Origin: Hyperoodon ampullatus
Lineage: Eukaryota; Chordata; Mammalia; Artiodactyla; Ziphiidae
Direction of reading: 5' to 3'
NCBI GenBank assembly: GCA_949752795.1
Contig: CATKHW010000008.1
Coordinates: 2,418,001-2,482,000, forward strand
DNA: 64,000 nt
The notes under the pieces: model-generated
The model's database searches: none
What the model was told of the DNA's origin: nothing
Seen by the model: the letters and a program-made list of their open reading frames with translations, nothing else
Shown: in pieces, positions 1 through 15,137 of the stretch
How positions within the stretch are numbered: the stretch's first letter is position 1
Layout of the letters: the number at the start of each line of letters is the position of its first letter
Translations under genes and position numbers: made by a program

Positions 1-498
1 CCTCTCAGTCCCAAGTGTCCATCCTTATGTCTCATCCAGCTGTCGTTTTAGATAGGGTCATTCCTGGATTCATCAAAACACCGCAAGGAATTGTGTTAGA
101 ATTTCGCTGTTTTATTGTTTTGTTTTTGAAATTCATTTATATAATGAGGTTGAGCTGATTTTCACTGACGTGTTTATGCTGTTCTAGACACACTTGATTC
201 CCTTACAGAGACATATCAATATATAGGTTTTAAGATTCTTACTAGTCAGATATATTCCTCTGCGGGAATAGGGCTGTTGAGTCCCGTTCACTGAGGTAGG
301 AATAGCTCTTGTCTATTCTGTATTTGGATTATGCAACGGTACCTGTGCTAATATCAAACTCTGGTTTTGTGCATCTCCCCACCTCTTCTTTCCCCTTAAG
401 CAGGCATAAGTATGTTTTCTAAATGTGAGACTCTGTTCTCTTTCCTAATTCAGTTCATGGGTAGCCATGTTTACATTTCCTTCATAAGTGATATTTTA
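1..498 (+). repeat. Partial 1.74-kb satellite monomer (tail before 25-bp array)
   Basis: This stretch aligns base for base, with scattered differences, to 60602-61096 and to the corresponding part of the monomers starting at 55382, 57120 and 58860. Shared landmarks are CCTCTCAGTCCCAAGTGTCC at the start, the TAGACACACTTGATTCCCTTA segment around 185-205 and the TTCATAAGTGATAT segment just before the junction. It stops abruptly at about 498, where TCAGAATGCTCC begins the 25-bp array. There is no gene in it. The start is cut by the window edge, so the array probably continues to the left. Confidence 0.9.
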
Positions 499-3400
499 TG
501 TCAGAATGCTCCACGGCTCTTGTCAACATAATGCTCCATGATGCTCGTCATCACAATTATCCATGGCCTTCTCATCACAATGCTGCACAGTCTTGCCATC
601 ACATTACTCCATGCCCTGTTCATCACAATGCTCCATGTCCCTGTCATCACAATTCTCCACCTCTTTGTCATCACAATGCTCGATGACACTTCTCATCACA
701 AATTTACATGCTCTTGTCATCACAATTCTCCATGCACTTGTCATCGCAATGCTCCCTGACCCATATCATAGCAAGCTCCATATGCTTGTCATCACAATGC
801 TTCATGACATTGTTATAAAAATTCTCAATGTCTCTTGTCATGACAGTGCTGCATGCCAATGTCATCACAGTGCTCCATGACACTTGTCATCACAATGCTC
901 CAGACCCTTGTCATCACAATGCTCCATGCCCTTGTCATTACAATGCTCCATGACCTCTGTCATCACAATGTTCCCTGACACCTGTCATCACAATGCTCCA
1001 TGCCCCTTGTCAGTACAGTGCTCCATGATGCTTGTCATCACAATTACCCAAGGTCTTCTCATCACAATGCTTCAGGGTTTTACCATCACAATGCTTCATG
1101 CCCTGGTCATCTCAATGCTCCATGACCCTTGTCATCACAATTCTCCTCATCCTTGTCATCACAAGGCTCCTTGACACTTCTCCTCACAGTGTTATATGCT
1201 CTTGTCATCACAATTCTGCATGCACTTGTCATCACAATGCTCCAGGACCCCTGTCATAGCAAGCTCCATGCGCTTGTCATCACAATGTTTCAAGACCTTG
1301 TCATTAAATTTCTCAATGGCCCTTGTAATCACAATGATCCATGCCCTTGTCATTACAATGCTCCTTTACCTTTGTCATCAAAATCCTCCATGACCCTTGG
1401 CATCACAATGCTCCATGTCATTGGCATCACAATGGAACATGACATATGTCATCACAATGCTCCCCGACACCTGTCTTAACAATAATCCATGACGTTGTCA
1501 TCACAATGCTCCATGCCATTGTCATCACAATGCTCCATGACACTTGTCATCACAATGCTCCAAGCCCTTGTCATCACAATGCTCCATGAACTCTGTCATC
1601 ACAATGTTCCCTGACACCTGTCATCACAATGCTCCTTGCTCCTTGTCAGTACCGTGGTCCATGATGCTCCTCAACACAATTACCCAAGATCTTCTCATCA
1701 AAATGCTTCATGGTTTTACCCTCAAAATTCTCCATGCCCCTGTTATCACAATGCTCCATGCCCTTGACATCCTAATGCTCCATGACCGCTGTCATCACAA
1801 TGCTCCGTGACTCCATTCTTCACAATGCTTCATGATCTTTGTCATCACAATGGTCAATGCCCTCATCATCACAAGACACTGTGACATCTGTCACCACAAT
1901 GCTCCATGAACTTTTCATCACAATGGTCCATGACCCTTGTCATCACAATGATCCATGCCTTTCTCAGCACAATACGCAAAGACACTTGTCATCACAATGC
2001 TCCATGCGCTTGTCAACACAATGCTCCACCAACTTTTCATCACAATGCTCCAAGCACTTCTCATCAAAATGCTCTGTCACCACTGATATCACAATGTTCC
2101 ATAACTAGTCATAACAATACTCCCTCATGCTTCTCATCACAATGTTCCATGACCCCTGTCATCACAATACTACATGCCCTTATCATCACAGTGCCCCATG
2201 GACCCTGACCTCACAATGCTCCATAACACATGTCATCAAAATGCTCCATAACTTTTGTCATCACAAAGCTCAATGACTCTTGGCATCACAATGCTCCATG
2301 TCATTGTCATCACAATGCCTCAGGAACCTTCTCATCACATTGCTCCATGCAATTGTCATCACAAATCTCCATGATGCTTGTCATCACAATGCTCGATGCC
2401 GTTCTCATAACAATGCTCCATGGCCTTGTCATTACAGTCCTCCATGAACCCTGTACCACAGTGTTCCAGGCCCTTGTCATCACAATGCTCCATGCCCACT
2501 CTCATCACAATAATCCATGAAATTTTTCAGACCAATGCGCCATGGCCTTGTCATCACAAAGCTCCATTACCCCTGTCATAACAATGCTCCATGATCCCAG
2601 TCATCACAATGTTCCACAGCCTTGTCATCACAAGGCTCCATGACCCTTGTCATCACAAGGCTCCATACACATGAAATCACAATGCTCCATGCCCTTGTCA
2701 TCACAAAGCTCCATGATGCATGTCTTCAGAATGCTCCATGGCCTTCTCATCACAATGCACCATTCCCTTGTCATCAGAATGCTCCACGACCCCTGTAATC
2801 ACAATGCTCCATGCCCATTTTCATTAGAATGTTCCATGAGAATATCATCACAAGGCTCCATGGTTTTCTCATCGCAATGCTCCAGGACCTTGTCATCACA
2901 ATGCTCCTTTCTCTTCTCATCACAATGCTCCATGACTCCTGTCATCACAATACTCCATAAACATTTTCAGAACAGTGTTCCATGACATTCTCATCACAAT
3001 GCTCCATGACACCTGTCATCACAATGCTCCATGACCAATGTCATCACAACCCTCCATGACCCCTGAGAACACAATGATCCGGGACTCTTGTCATCAAAAT
3101 GCTCCATGACACTTGTCATCACAATGATCCATGCAAATGTCATCCCAATGCTCCATGACGCCGTAATCACAATGCTCTGTGTCGCTTGTCATCACAGTGC
3201 TCCATGACACTTGTCATCAAAATGCTCCATGCCTTTGTCATCAAAATGCTCCATGACCTTTGTCATCACAAAGCTCCATGACCATTGGCATCACAATGCT
3301 CCATGCTCCTTTAAATCAAAATGGTCCATGACACCTGTCATCACAATGCTCCAAACCTTTGTGATCACAGTGTTCCATAACACTTGTCATCACAACGCTC

Positions 3401-6400
3401 CATGATGCCTGTCATAACAATACACCATGCCCTTGTCATTACAATGCTCCATGACCTTTGTCATCACAATTATCAATACACTTGTCATCACAGTGCTCCC
3501 TAACCATTGTCTTCAGAATGCTCCTTGAACCCTGTCATGAAAAGGCTACTTGCGTTTTTCATCACAATGCTCCATGCCCTTTTCATCACAATTCTCCATG
3601 CCATTGTCGTCACAATACTCCACAAGCTTGTCATCAGAATGCTCCATGACCCTTGTCATCACAATTCTCCATGACCTCTGTCATCACAATTCTCCATAAC
3701 ACCTGTCATCACAATGCTCCATGCCCCTTGTCATTACAGTGCTCCATGACACTCATCTTCACAATTATCCATGGTCTTCTCATCAAAATGCTCCACCGTC
3801 TTGCCATCACAATGCTGCATGCCCTGGTCATCACAATGCTCCTTGTCTTTGGTGATCAAAATTCTCCACGTCCTTGGCATCACTACGCTCCATGACACTT
3901 CTACTCACAGTGTTATATGCTTTGTCATCACAATTCTCTATGAACTATTAATCGCAATGCACCATGACCCCTGTCATACCAAGCTCCATGTGGTTTTCAT
4001 CAAAATGCTTCATGAATTGTCATCAAAATTATCAATGGCCCGTGTCATCACAATGGTCCATGCCCTCGTCATCACAATGCTCCAAACCTATGTCATCACA
4101 ATGCTCCATTACCTTTGTCATCACAATCCTCCATGACACTTGGCATCACAATGCTCCATGCCATTGTCATCACAATGGACCATGACATATGTCATCACAA
4201 TGCTCCCTGACACCGGTCTTCACAATTCTCCATGACCTTGTCTTCACAATGCTCCATGCCCTTGTCATCACAATGCACCATGTCCACTGTAATCACAATA
4301 ATCCATGAAACTTGTCAGACCAATGCTCCATGTCCCTGTCATCACAATGCTCTATGCCATTTTCATCACAATGCTCCAAGAACCCTGTAATCACAATGCT
4401 CTATGCCCCTTTTCATCAGAATGCTCCATGAGACTTTTCATCACAAGGGTCCATGGTCTTCTCATCACAATGCTCCAGGACCTTGTCATAACAATTCTCC
4501 ATTCCCTTGTCATCACAATGTTCTATGACACCTGTCATCTCAATACTCCATGAATATTTTCAGCCCAATGCTCCATGACCTTCTCATCACAATGTTTCAT
4601 GACCCATGTCATCACAATGCTCCATGACCACTGGCATCAAAATGCTCCATGATCATTGTCATCACAATGATCCATGCCCTTGTCATCCCAGTGTTCCATG
4701 TCCCCTGTAATCACAATGCTCTGTGACGCTTGTCATCACATTGCTCCGTGACCCTTGTCATCACAATGCTCCATATCTTTGTCAGCAAAATGCTACATTA
4801 CCTTGTCATCACAATGCTGCATGCGCTTGTCATCATAATTCTCCATTACCATTGTCATCAAAATCCTCCATGAACGTTGGGTTCACACTGCTTTATGCCC
4901 TTGTCATCAAAATGCTCCATTCTCCTTGAAATCAAAATGATCCATGACCTCTGTCATCACAATGCTTCAAACACTTGTGATCACAATGTTCCATAACACT
5001 TGTCATCACAACACACTTTCATGCCTGTCATCACAATTATCCATGGACTTCTCATGACAGTGCGCTATGCCATTTGTCATCACAATGCTCAATACACTTG
5101 TCATCACAATGCAGCCTGTCACTTCTCATCAGAATGCTCCTTGAACCGTGTCATGAAAAGGCTCCATGCCCCTTTCATCACAATGCTCGATGCCATTGTC
5201 ATCACAATACTTCACAAGCTTGTCATCAGTATCCTCCATGACCCTTGTCATCACAATGCTCCATGACACCTGTATCACAATGCTCCATGCCCCTTGTCAT
5301 TACAGTGCTCCATGATGCTCTTCATCACAATTATCCATGGTCTTCTCATCACAATGCTCCACGGTCTTGCCATCACCATGCTCCATGTGCCTTGTCATTA
5401 CAATACTCCACGTCCTTGTCATCACAATGATCCTTAACACTCCTCATAACAAAGTTACATGATCTTGTCATCACAATTCTACATGCACTTGTCATCGCAA
5501 TGCTCTATGACCACAGTCATAGCAAGCTCCATGTGCTTTTCATCACAGTGCTTCACGACGCTGTCATCAAAATTCTCAATGGCCCTTGTCATCACAATTC
5601 TCCATGCCCTTGTCATCACAATGCTCCATGACCATTGTCATCACAATGTTCCATGCCTTTGTCATCAGAATGCGCCATGCCCACTGTCATCACAATTACC
5701 CATGAAACTTGTCAGACCAATGTTCCATGACTCTGTCATCAAAATGCTCCATGCTCTTGTCATCACAATGCTCCATGACCCATGTCATCACAATGCTCCA
5801 TGACTCCAGTTATCACAATGCTTCATGACATTTGTCATCACAATGGTGCATGACCTCGTCACACAAGTCTCTGTGACCTTTGTCACCACAATGCTCCATG
5901 CCCTTGTCATCTCAATGCTCCATGCCCACTGTCATCACAATAATCCATGAAACTTGTCAGACCAATGTTCCATGCCCCTGTCATCACATTGCTCCATGAC
6001 CCCTGTCATCACAGTGCTCCGTGACTCCAGTCATTACAATGATTCATGAGCTTTATCATCACAATGGTCCGTGCCCTCGTCACACAAGGCTCTGTGATCT
6101 TTGTCACCACAATGCTCCATGAAATTTTCAACACAATGCTCTGTGTCCCTTGTTATCACAATGCTCCATGCCTTTGTTAGCACAATGCTCCATGACACTT
6201 GTCATCAAAATGCTCCATGCGCTTGTCAGCACAATGCTCCATGACACATGACATCACAATGTGCCATGCTCTTTTCATCACAATGCTCCACATCCTTTTC
6301 ATCGCTAGGCTCCATAAAACATGTCATCACAATGCTCCTTGCACTTTTCAACAAAATGCTCTCTCACCACATACATCACATTGTTCCATCAAAGTCACCA

Positions 6401-9400
6401 CAATACTCACTCAACCCTGTCATCACAATGATCCCTGACGACTGTCATCACAGTTGTACATGCCCTTATCATCACAATGCTCCATGACCCCTGACATCAC
6501 AATGTTCCATAACCACTGTCATCAAAATATTCCATGACCATTTTATTCAAATTGCTCCATGACCCTGTCATCACAATGCTCCCTGCCCTTCTCATCACAA
6601 TACACCATGCCCTTGTCATCAAAATGCCCCATGACATTTGTCATCACAAAGCTCCATGACACTTGGCGTCACAATGCTCCATGCCATTGTCATCACAATT
6701 TTCAATGAAATCTCTCATCACATTGTTCCATGCCCTTGTCATCCCAATGCTCCATTACACCTGTCATAACAATGCTCCATGACCCCTGCCATCACAATGA
6801 TCCACGGTCTTGTCATCACAAGGCTCCATGACCCTTGTCATCACAATGCTCCAAGACCTCTGTAATCACAATCCTCCATGCCACATTTCATCTCAATGCT
6901 CCATGAACACTGTCATCACAATGCACCATGCCCATCATCATAATGATTCATGCTACTGTCATCACAAAGAAATCAAAATGCTCCATGTCCTCTGTCATCG
7001 CAATGCTCCAAACCCTTCTGATCACAATGTTCCATAACACTTGTCATCACATGCCCCATGACGCTCGTCATGTCAATTATGCAAGGTCTTCTCATCACAA
7101 TGCTCCATGACCTTTGTCACCACAATGCTCAATACACTAGGCATCACAAAACTCGCTGACACTTGTCATCAGTATGCTCCTTGAACACTGTCATGACAAG
7201 GCTCCATGCCTTTTTCATCACAATGATCCATTCCCTTTTCATCACAATGCTCCAAGACCCCTGTTATCACAATGCTCCGTGACTCCAGTCATCACAATGC
7301 TTCATGACATTTGTCATCACAATGGTCCATGACCCCGTCACACAAAGCTCTGTGACCTTTGTCACCACAATGCTCCATGAAATTTTTATCACAATGCTCT
7401 TTGACCCTTGTCATAACAAAGCTCCATGCCTTTGTCAGCACAATGCTCCATGACCCTTGTCATCACAATGCTCGATGCGCATGTCAGCACAATGCTCCAT
7501 AACCCATGTCATCACAATGCACCATGCACTTGTCATCACAATGCTCCACATCCTTGTCATCAAAATGCTCCATAAAACTTGTCATCACAATGCTCAATGC
7601 ACTTCTCCTCAAAATGCTTTCTCACCACTGATATCACAATGTTCGATCACTAATCATCACAATACTTCCTCACCACTGTCATCACAATATTCCATGACCC
7701 CTGTAATCACAATTCTCCATGCCTTTGTAATCACAATGCTCCATGACGCATGTCATCAGAATGCTCCATGGCCTTCTCATCACAATGATCCATGACCTTG
7801 TCATCACAATGTTCCAACACCACTGTAATCACAATGCTCCATGCCCCTTTTCATCTCAATGCTCCATGAACCCTGTCATCACAATGCACCGTGCCCATCA
7901 CCATAATATTTCATGCTATTGTCAGCACAATGAAATCAAAATGCTCAATGACCTCTGTCATCACAATGCACCAAACCCTTCTGATCACAATGTTCCATAA
8001 CACTTGTCATCACAATGCCCCATGACGCTGGTCATCACAATTATCCATGGTCTTCTCATCACAATGCTCCATGATCTTTGTCATCACAATGCTCAATAAA
8101 CTTATCATCACAATGCTCCCTGACAGTTGTCATCAGTATGCTCCTTGAACCCTGTCATGACAAGGCTCCATGCATTTTTCATCACAATGATCCATTCCCT
8201 TTTCATCACAATGCTCCAAGACCCCTGTAATCACAATGCTCCATGTCCTTGTCATCACAAAGCTCCATGACGCATGTCCTTAGAATGCTCAATTGACTTC
8301 TCATCACAATGCTCCATGCCCTTGTAATCACATTGCATCAAAACCCATGTAATCTCAATGCTCCATGCACCTTTTCATCAGAAAGCTCAATGCCCTTGTC
8401 ATCACAATGCTCCATGACCCTTGTCCTCGCAATTTTCCAAGCCCATGTCATCAAAATGCTCCATAAATTTTGTCATCACAATCCTCCATGACACTTGGTA
8501 TCACAATGCTCCATGCCATTGTCATCACAATGGACAATGACATATGTCATCACAGTGCTCCCTGACAACTGTCTTCACAATATTCCATGAACTTGTCATC
8601 ACAATATTCTATGCCCTTGTCATCACAATGCGCCATGCCCACTCTCATCACAATAATCCATGAAACATGTCAGACCAATGTTCCATTCCCCTGTCATCAC
8701 AATTCTCCATGCCCTTGTCATCACAATGCTCCGTGACTCCAGTCATCACAATGCTTCATGACCTTTGCCCTCACAATGGTCCATGCCCTCATCACAAGAC
8801 TCTGTGACCTTTGTCACCACAATGCTCCATGCCCACTGTCATCACAATAATCCATGAAACTTGTCAGACCAATTTTCCATGCCCCTGTCATAACAATGCT
8901 CCTTGCCATTGTCATCACAATGCTCCATGACCCCATTCATCACAATGCTCCTTGACTCCAGTCATCACAATGTTTCATGACCTTTCTCATCACAATGGTC
9001 AAAGCCCTCGTCACACAAGGCTCTGTGATCTTTGTCACCACAATGTTCCATTAAATTTTCATCACAATGCTCTGTGTCCCTTGTCATCACAATGCTCCAT
9101 GCCTTTGTCAGCACAATGCTCCATGACACTTGTCATCAAAATGCTCCATGCGCTTGTCAGCACAATGGTCCATGACACATGTCATCAAAATGTGCCATGC
9201 TCTTTTCATCACAATGCTCCACATCCTTTTCATCGCTATGCTCCATAAAACTTGTCATCACAATGCTCCATGCACTTCTCATCAAAATGCTCTCTCACCT
9301 CATATATCACAATGTTCCATCCCTAGTCATCACAATACTCCCTCACCCCTGTCATCACAATGTTCCATGACCACTGTCAACACAGTGCTACATGCCCTTA

Positions 9401-10109
9401 TCATCACAATGCTCCATGACACCGGACATCACAATGTTCCAGAACCCCTGTCACAAAATGCTCCATGACCCATTTCTTCACAATTCTTCATGACCCCTGA
9501 TATCACAATGTTCCATAACCCCTGTCATCAAAATATTCCATGACACTTTTATTCAAATTTCTCCATGACCCTGTCATCACAATGTTCCCTGCCCTTCTCA
9601 TCACAATGCACCACGCCCTTGTCATCAAAATGTCCCATGACATTTGTCATCACAAATCTCCATGACCCTTGTTATCACAATGTTCCATGCCCTTGTCATC
9701 ACAATGCCCCATGCCCACTGTCATCACAATAATCCATGAAACATGTCAGAACAATGTTCCATGCCCCTATCATAACAATGCTCCATGCCATTGTCATCAC
9801 AATGCTCCATGACCCCATTCATTACAATGCTCCGTGACTCCAGTCATCACAATGCTTCATGACATTTGTCCTCACAATGGTCCATGCCCTCATCACACAA
9901 GGCTCTGTGACCTTTGTGACCACAATGCTCCATGCCATTGTCATATCAATGCTCCATGCCCACTGGCATCACAAAAATCTATGAAATTGTCAGACCAATG
10001 TTCCATGCCCCTGTCATCAAATTGCTCCATGCCCTTGTCATCACAATGTTCCATGAGCCCTGTCATCACAATGCTCCGTGACTCCAGTCATCACAATGAT
10101 TCATGACCT

Positions 10110-11585
10110 TTGTCCTCACAATGGTCAATGCCCTCGTCACACAAGGCTCTGTGATCTTTGTCACCACAATGCTCCATGAAATATTCATCACAATGCTCTT
10201 TGTCCCTTGTCATCACAATGCTCCATGTCTTTGTCAGCACAATGCTCCATGACACTTGTCATCAAAATGCTCCATGCGCTTGTCAGCACAATGCTCCATG
10301 ACACATGTCATCACAATGTGCCATGCTCTTTTCCTCACAATGCTCCACATCCTTTTCATCGCTGTGCTCCATAAAAATTGTCATCACAATTCTCCATGCA
10401 CTTCTCATTAAAATGCGCTCTCAACACATATATCACAATGTTCCATCACTAGTCATCACAATACTCGCTCACCCCTGTCATCACAATGTTCCATGACCAC
10501 TGTCATCACAGTGCTACATGCCCTTATCATCACAATGCTCCATGACCCCTGACATCACAATGTTCCATAACCCCTGTCACAAAATGCTCCATGACCCATT
10601 TCATCACAATGCTTCATGACCCCTGACATCACAGTGCTCCATAACCACTGTCATCAAAATATTCCATGACACTTTCATTCAAATTGCTCCATGACCCTGT
10701 CATCACAATGCTCCCTGCCCTTCTCATCACAATGCACCACGCCCTTGTCATCAAAATGCCCGTTGAGATTTGTCATCACAAAGCTCCATAACTCTTGGCA
10801 TCACTGTGTTCCATGCCATCGGCATCACAATGCTCAATGAAATCTCTCATCACATTGCTCCATGCCCTTGTCATCACAATGCTCCATTACACCTGTCATA
10901 ACAATGCTCCATGACCCCTGCCATCACAATGATCCACGGCCTTGTCATCACAAGGCTCCATGACCTTTGTCATCACAATGCTCCAAGACCTCTGTAATCA
11001 CAATTTTTCATGCCACTTTTCATCTCAATGCGCCATGAACACTGTTATCACAATGCACAATGCCCATCATCATAATGATTCATGCTATTGTCATCACAAT
11101 GAAATCAAAATGCTCCATGTCCTCTGTCATCACAATGCTCCAAACCCTTCTGATCACAGTGTTCCATAACACTTGTCATCACATGCCCCATGACGCTCGT
11201 CATCACAATTATGCAAGGTCTTCTCATGACAATGCTCCATGTACTTTTCACCACAATGCTCAATACACTTGGCATCACAATGCTCGCTGACACTTGTCAT
11301 CAGTATGCTCCTTGAACACTGTCATGAAAAGGCTTCATACCTTTTTCATCACAATGATCCATTCCCTTTTCATGACAATGCTCCAAGACCCCTGTTATCA
11401 CAATGCTCCGTGACTCCAGTCATCACAATGCTTCATGACATTTGTCATCACAATGGTCCATGACCTCGTCACACAAAGCTCTGTGACCTTTGTCACCACA
11501 ATGCTCCATGAAATTTTTATCACAATGCTCTGTGACCCTTGTCATCACAAAGCTCCATGCCTTTGTCAGCACAATGCTCCATGAC
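10110..11585 (+). repeat. Higher-order block A, copy 1 of the 25-bp array
   Basis: This run of about 59 units has the same order of variant units as 13662-15137, at a constant offset of 3,552 bp. Diagnostic variants in both include the irregular AACACATATATCAC unit (10423 and 13975), a unit shortened to TGTCACAAAATGCTCC, and CATAATGATTCATGC (11071 and 14623). Part of the same string also occurs at about 6800-7480, at an offset near 4,132 bp. A shared variant order of this kind is the mark of a higher-order repeat spread by unequal exchange. Confidence 0.75.
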
Positions 11586-13661
11586 CCTTGTCATCACAAT
11601 GCTCGATGCGCGTGTCAGCACAATGCTCCATAATCCATGTCATCACAATGCACCATTCACTGTCATCACAATGTTCCACATCCTTGTCATCAAAATTCTC
11701 CATAAACTTTGTCATCACAATGCTCCATGCACTTCTCCTCAAAATGCCTTCTCACCACTGATATCACAATGTTCCATCACTAGTCATCACAATACTCCCT
11801 CTCCCCCATCATCACAATATTCCATGACCCCTGTAATCACAATGCTCCATGTACTTGTCATCACAAAGCTCCATGACGCATGCCATCAGAATGCTCCATG
11901 GCCTTCTCATCACAATGCTCCATGCCCCTTTTCATCTCAATGCTCCATGAACCCTGTCATCACAATGCACCGTGCCCATCACCATAATATTTCATGCTGT
12001 TCTCATCACAGTGAAATCAAAATGCTCAATGACCTCTGTCATCACAATGCACCAAACCCTTCTGATCACAATGTTCCATAACACTTGTCATCACATGCCC
12101 CATGATGCTGGTCATCACAATTATGCAAGGTCTTCTCATCACAATGCTCCATGACCTTTGTCACCACAATGCTCAATACACTAGGCATCACAATGCTCGC
12201 TGACACTTGTCATCAGTATGCTCCTTGAACACTGTCATGACAAGGCTGCATGCCTTTTTCATCACAATGATCCATTCCCTTTTCATCACAATGCTCCAAG
12301 ACCCCTGTTATCACAATGCTCCGTAACTCCAGTCATCACAATGCTTCATGACACTTGTCATCACAATGGTCCATGACCTCGTCACACAAAGCTCTGTGAC
12401 CTTTGTCACCACAATGCTCCATGAAATTTTTATCACAATGCTCTGTGACGCTTGGCATCACAAAGCTCCATGCCTTTGTCATCACAATGCTCCATGACCC
12501 TTGTCATCACAATGCTCGATGAGCGTGTCAGCACAATGCTCCATAACCCATGTCATCACAATGCACCATGCACTTGTCATCACAATGCTCCACATTCTTG
12601 TCAACAAAATTCTCCATAAACATTGTCATCACTATGATCCATGCACTTCTCCTCAAAATGCCTTCTCACCACTGATATCACAATGTTGCCTCACTAGTCA
12701 TCACAATACTCCCTCACCCCTGTCATCACAATATTCCATGACCCCTGTAATCACAATTCTCCATGCCCTTGTCATCACAAAGCTCCATGACACATGTCAT
12801 CAGAATGCTCCATGGCCTTGTCATCACAATGCTCCAACACCCCTGTAATCACAATGCTCCATGCCCCTTTTCATCTCAATGCTCCATGAACCCTGTCATC
12901 ACAATGCACCGTGCCCATCACCATAATATTTCATGCTATTGTCATCACAAGGAAATCAAAATGCTCAATGACCTCTGGCATCACAATGAACCAAACCATT
13001 CTGATCACAATGTTCCATAACACTTGTCATCACATTGCCCCATGACGCTGGTCATCACAATTATCCATGGTCTTCTCATCACAATGCTCCATGATCTTTG
13101 TCATCACAATGCTCAATACACTTATCATCACAATGCTCCCTGACAGTTGTCATCAGTATGCTCCTTGAACCCTGTCATGACAAGGCTCCTTGCATTTTTC
13201 ATCACAATAATCCATTTCCTTTTCATCACAATATTCCATGACCCCTGTAATCACAATTCTCCATGCCCTTGTCATCACAATGCTCCATGACACTTGTCAT
13301 CGCAATGTTCCAAGCCCTTGTCATCAAAATGCTCCATTACCTTTGTCATCACAATCCTCCATGACACTTGGTATCACAATAATCCATGCCATTGTCATCA
13401 CAATGGACAATGACATATGTCATCACAATGATCCCTGACACCTGTCTTTACAATACTCCATGACCTGTCATCACAATGTTCCATGCCCATGTCATCACAA
13501 TGCGCCATGCCCACTGTCATCACAATAATCCATGAAACATATCAGACCAATGTTCCATGCCCCTGTCATCACAATGCTCCATGCCCTTGTCATCACAATG
13601 CTCCATGACCCCTGTCATCACAGTGCTCCGTGACTCCAGTCATCACAATGATTCATGACCA

Positions 13662-15137
13662 TTCTCATCACAATGGTCCATGCCCTCGTCACACAAGGCT
13701 CTGTGATCTTTGTCACCACAAGGCTCCATGAACTTTTCATCACAATGCTCTGTGTCCCTTGTCATCACAATGCTCCATGCCTTTTTCAGCACAATGCTCC
13801 AGGACACTTTTCATCAAAATGCTCTATGTGCTTGTCAGCACAATGCTCCAGGACACATGTAATCACAATGTGCCATGCTGTTTTCATCACAATGCTTCAC
13901 ATCCTTTTCATCGCTCTGCTCTGTAAAACTTGTCATCACAATGCTCCATGAAATTCTCATTAAAATGCTCTCTCAACACATATATCACAATGTTCCATCA
14001 CTGGTCATCACAATACTCCCTCACCTCTGTCATCACAATGTTCCGTGACCACTGTCATCACAGTGCTACATGCCCTTATCATCAAAATGCTCCATGACCC
14101 CTGACATCACAATGTTCCATAACCCCTGTCACAAAATGCTCCATGACCCATTTCATCACAATGCTTCATGACCCCTGACATCACAATGTTCCATAACACC
14201 TGTCATCAGAATATTCCATGACACTTTTATTCAAATTGCTCCATGACTCTTTCATCACAATGTTCCCTGCCCTTCTCATCACAATGCACCGCGCCCTTGT
14301 CATCAAAATGCCCCATGACATTTCTCATAACAAATCTCCAGGACCCTTGGCATCACAATGCTCAATGAAATTGTCAACACAGTGTTCAATGAAATCTCTC
14401 ATCCCATTGCTCCATGCCCTTGTAATCACAATGCTCCATTACACATGTCATAACAATGCTCCATGACCCCTGCCATCACAATGTTCCACGGCCTTGTCAT
14501 CACAAGGCTCCATGACCCTTGTCATCACAATGCTCCAAGACCTCTGTAATCACAATTCTGCATGCCACTTTTCATCTCAATGCGCCGTGAACACTGTCAT
14601 CACAATGCACCATGCCCATCATCATAATGATTCATGCTATTGTCATCACAATGATATCAACATGCTCCATGTCATCTGTCATCACAATGCTCCAAACCCT
14701 TCTGATAACAATGTTCCATAACACTTGTCATCACATGCCCCATGACGCTCGTCATCACAAATATGCAAGGTCTTCTCATCACAATGCTCCATGACCTTAG
14801 TCACCACAATGCTCAATACACATGGCATCACAATGCTCGCTGACACTTGTCATCAGTATGCTCCTTGAACACTGTCATGACAAGGCTCCATGCCTTTTTC
14901 ATCACAATGATCCATTCCCTTTTCATCACAATGCTCCAAGACCCCTGTTATCACAATGCTCCGTGACTCCAGTCATCACAATGCTTCATGACATTTGTCA
15001 TCACAATGGTCCATGACCTCGTCACACAAAGCTCTGTGACCTTTGTCACCACAATGCTCCATGAAATTTTTATCACAATGCTCTGTGACCCTTGTCATCA
15101 CAAAGCTCCATGCCTTTGTCAGCACAATGCTCCATGG
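13662..15137 (+). repeat. Higher-order block A, copy 2 of the 25-bp array
   Basis: Second copy of the block at 10110-11585, at a constant offset of 3,552 bp. Collinearity breaks at about 15137, where copy 2 switches to a CTTCTCATCACAATGCTCGATGCCCC context while copy 1 continues CCTTGTCATCACAATGCTCG. The break inside an otherwise matching string marks a recombination or deletion boundary within the array. Confidence 0.72.
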
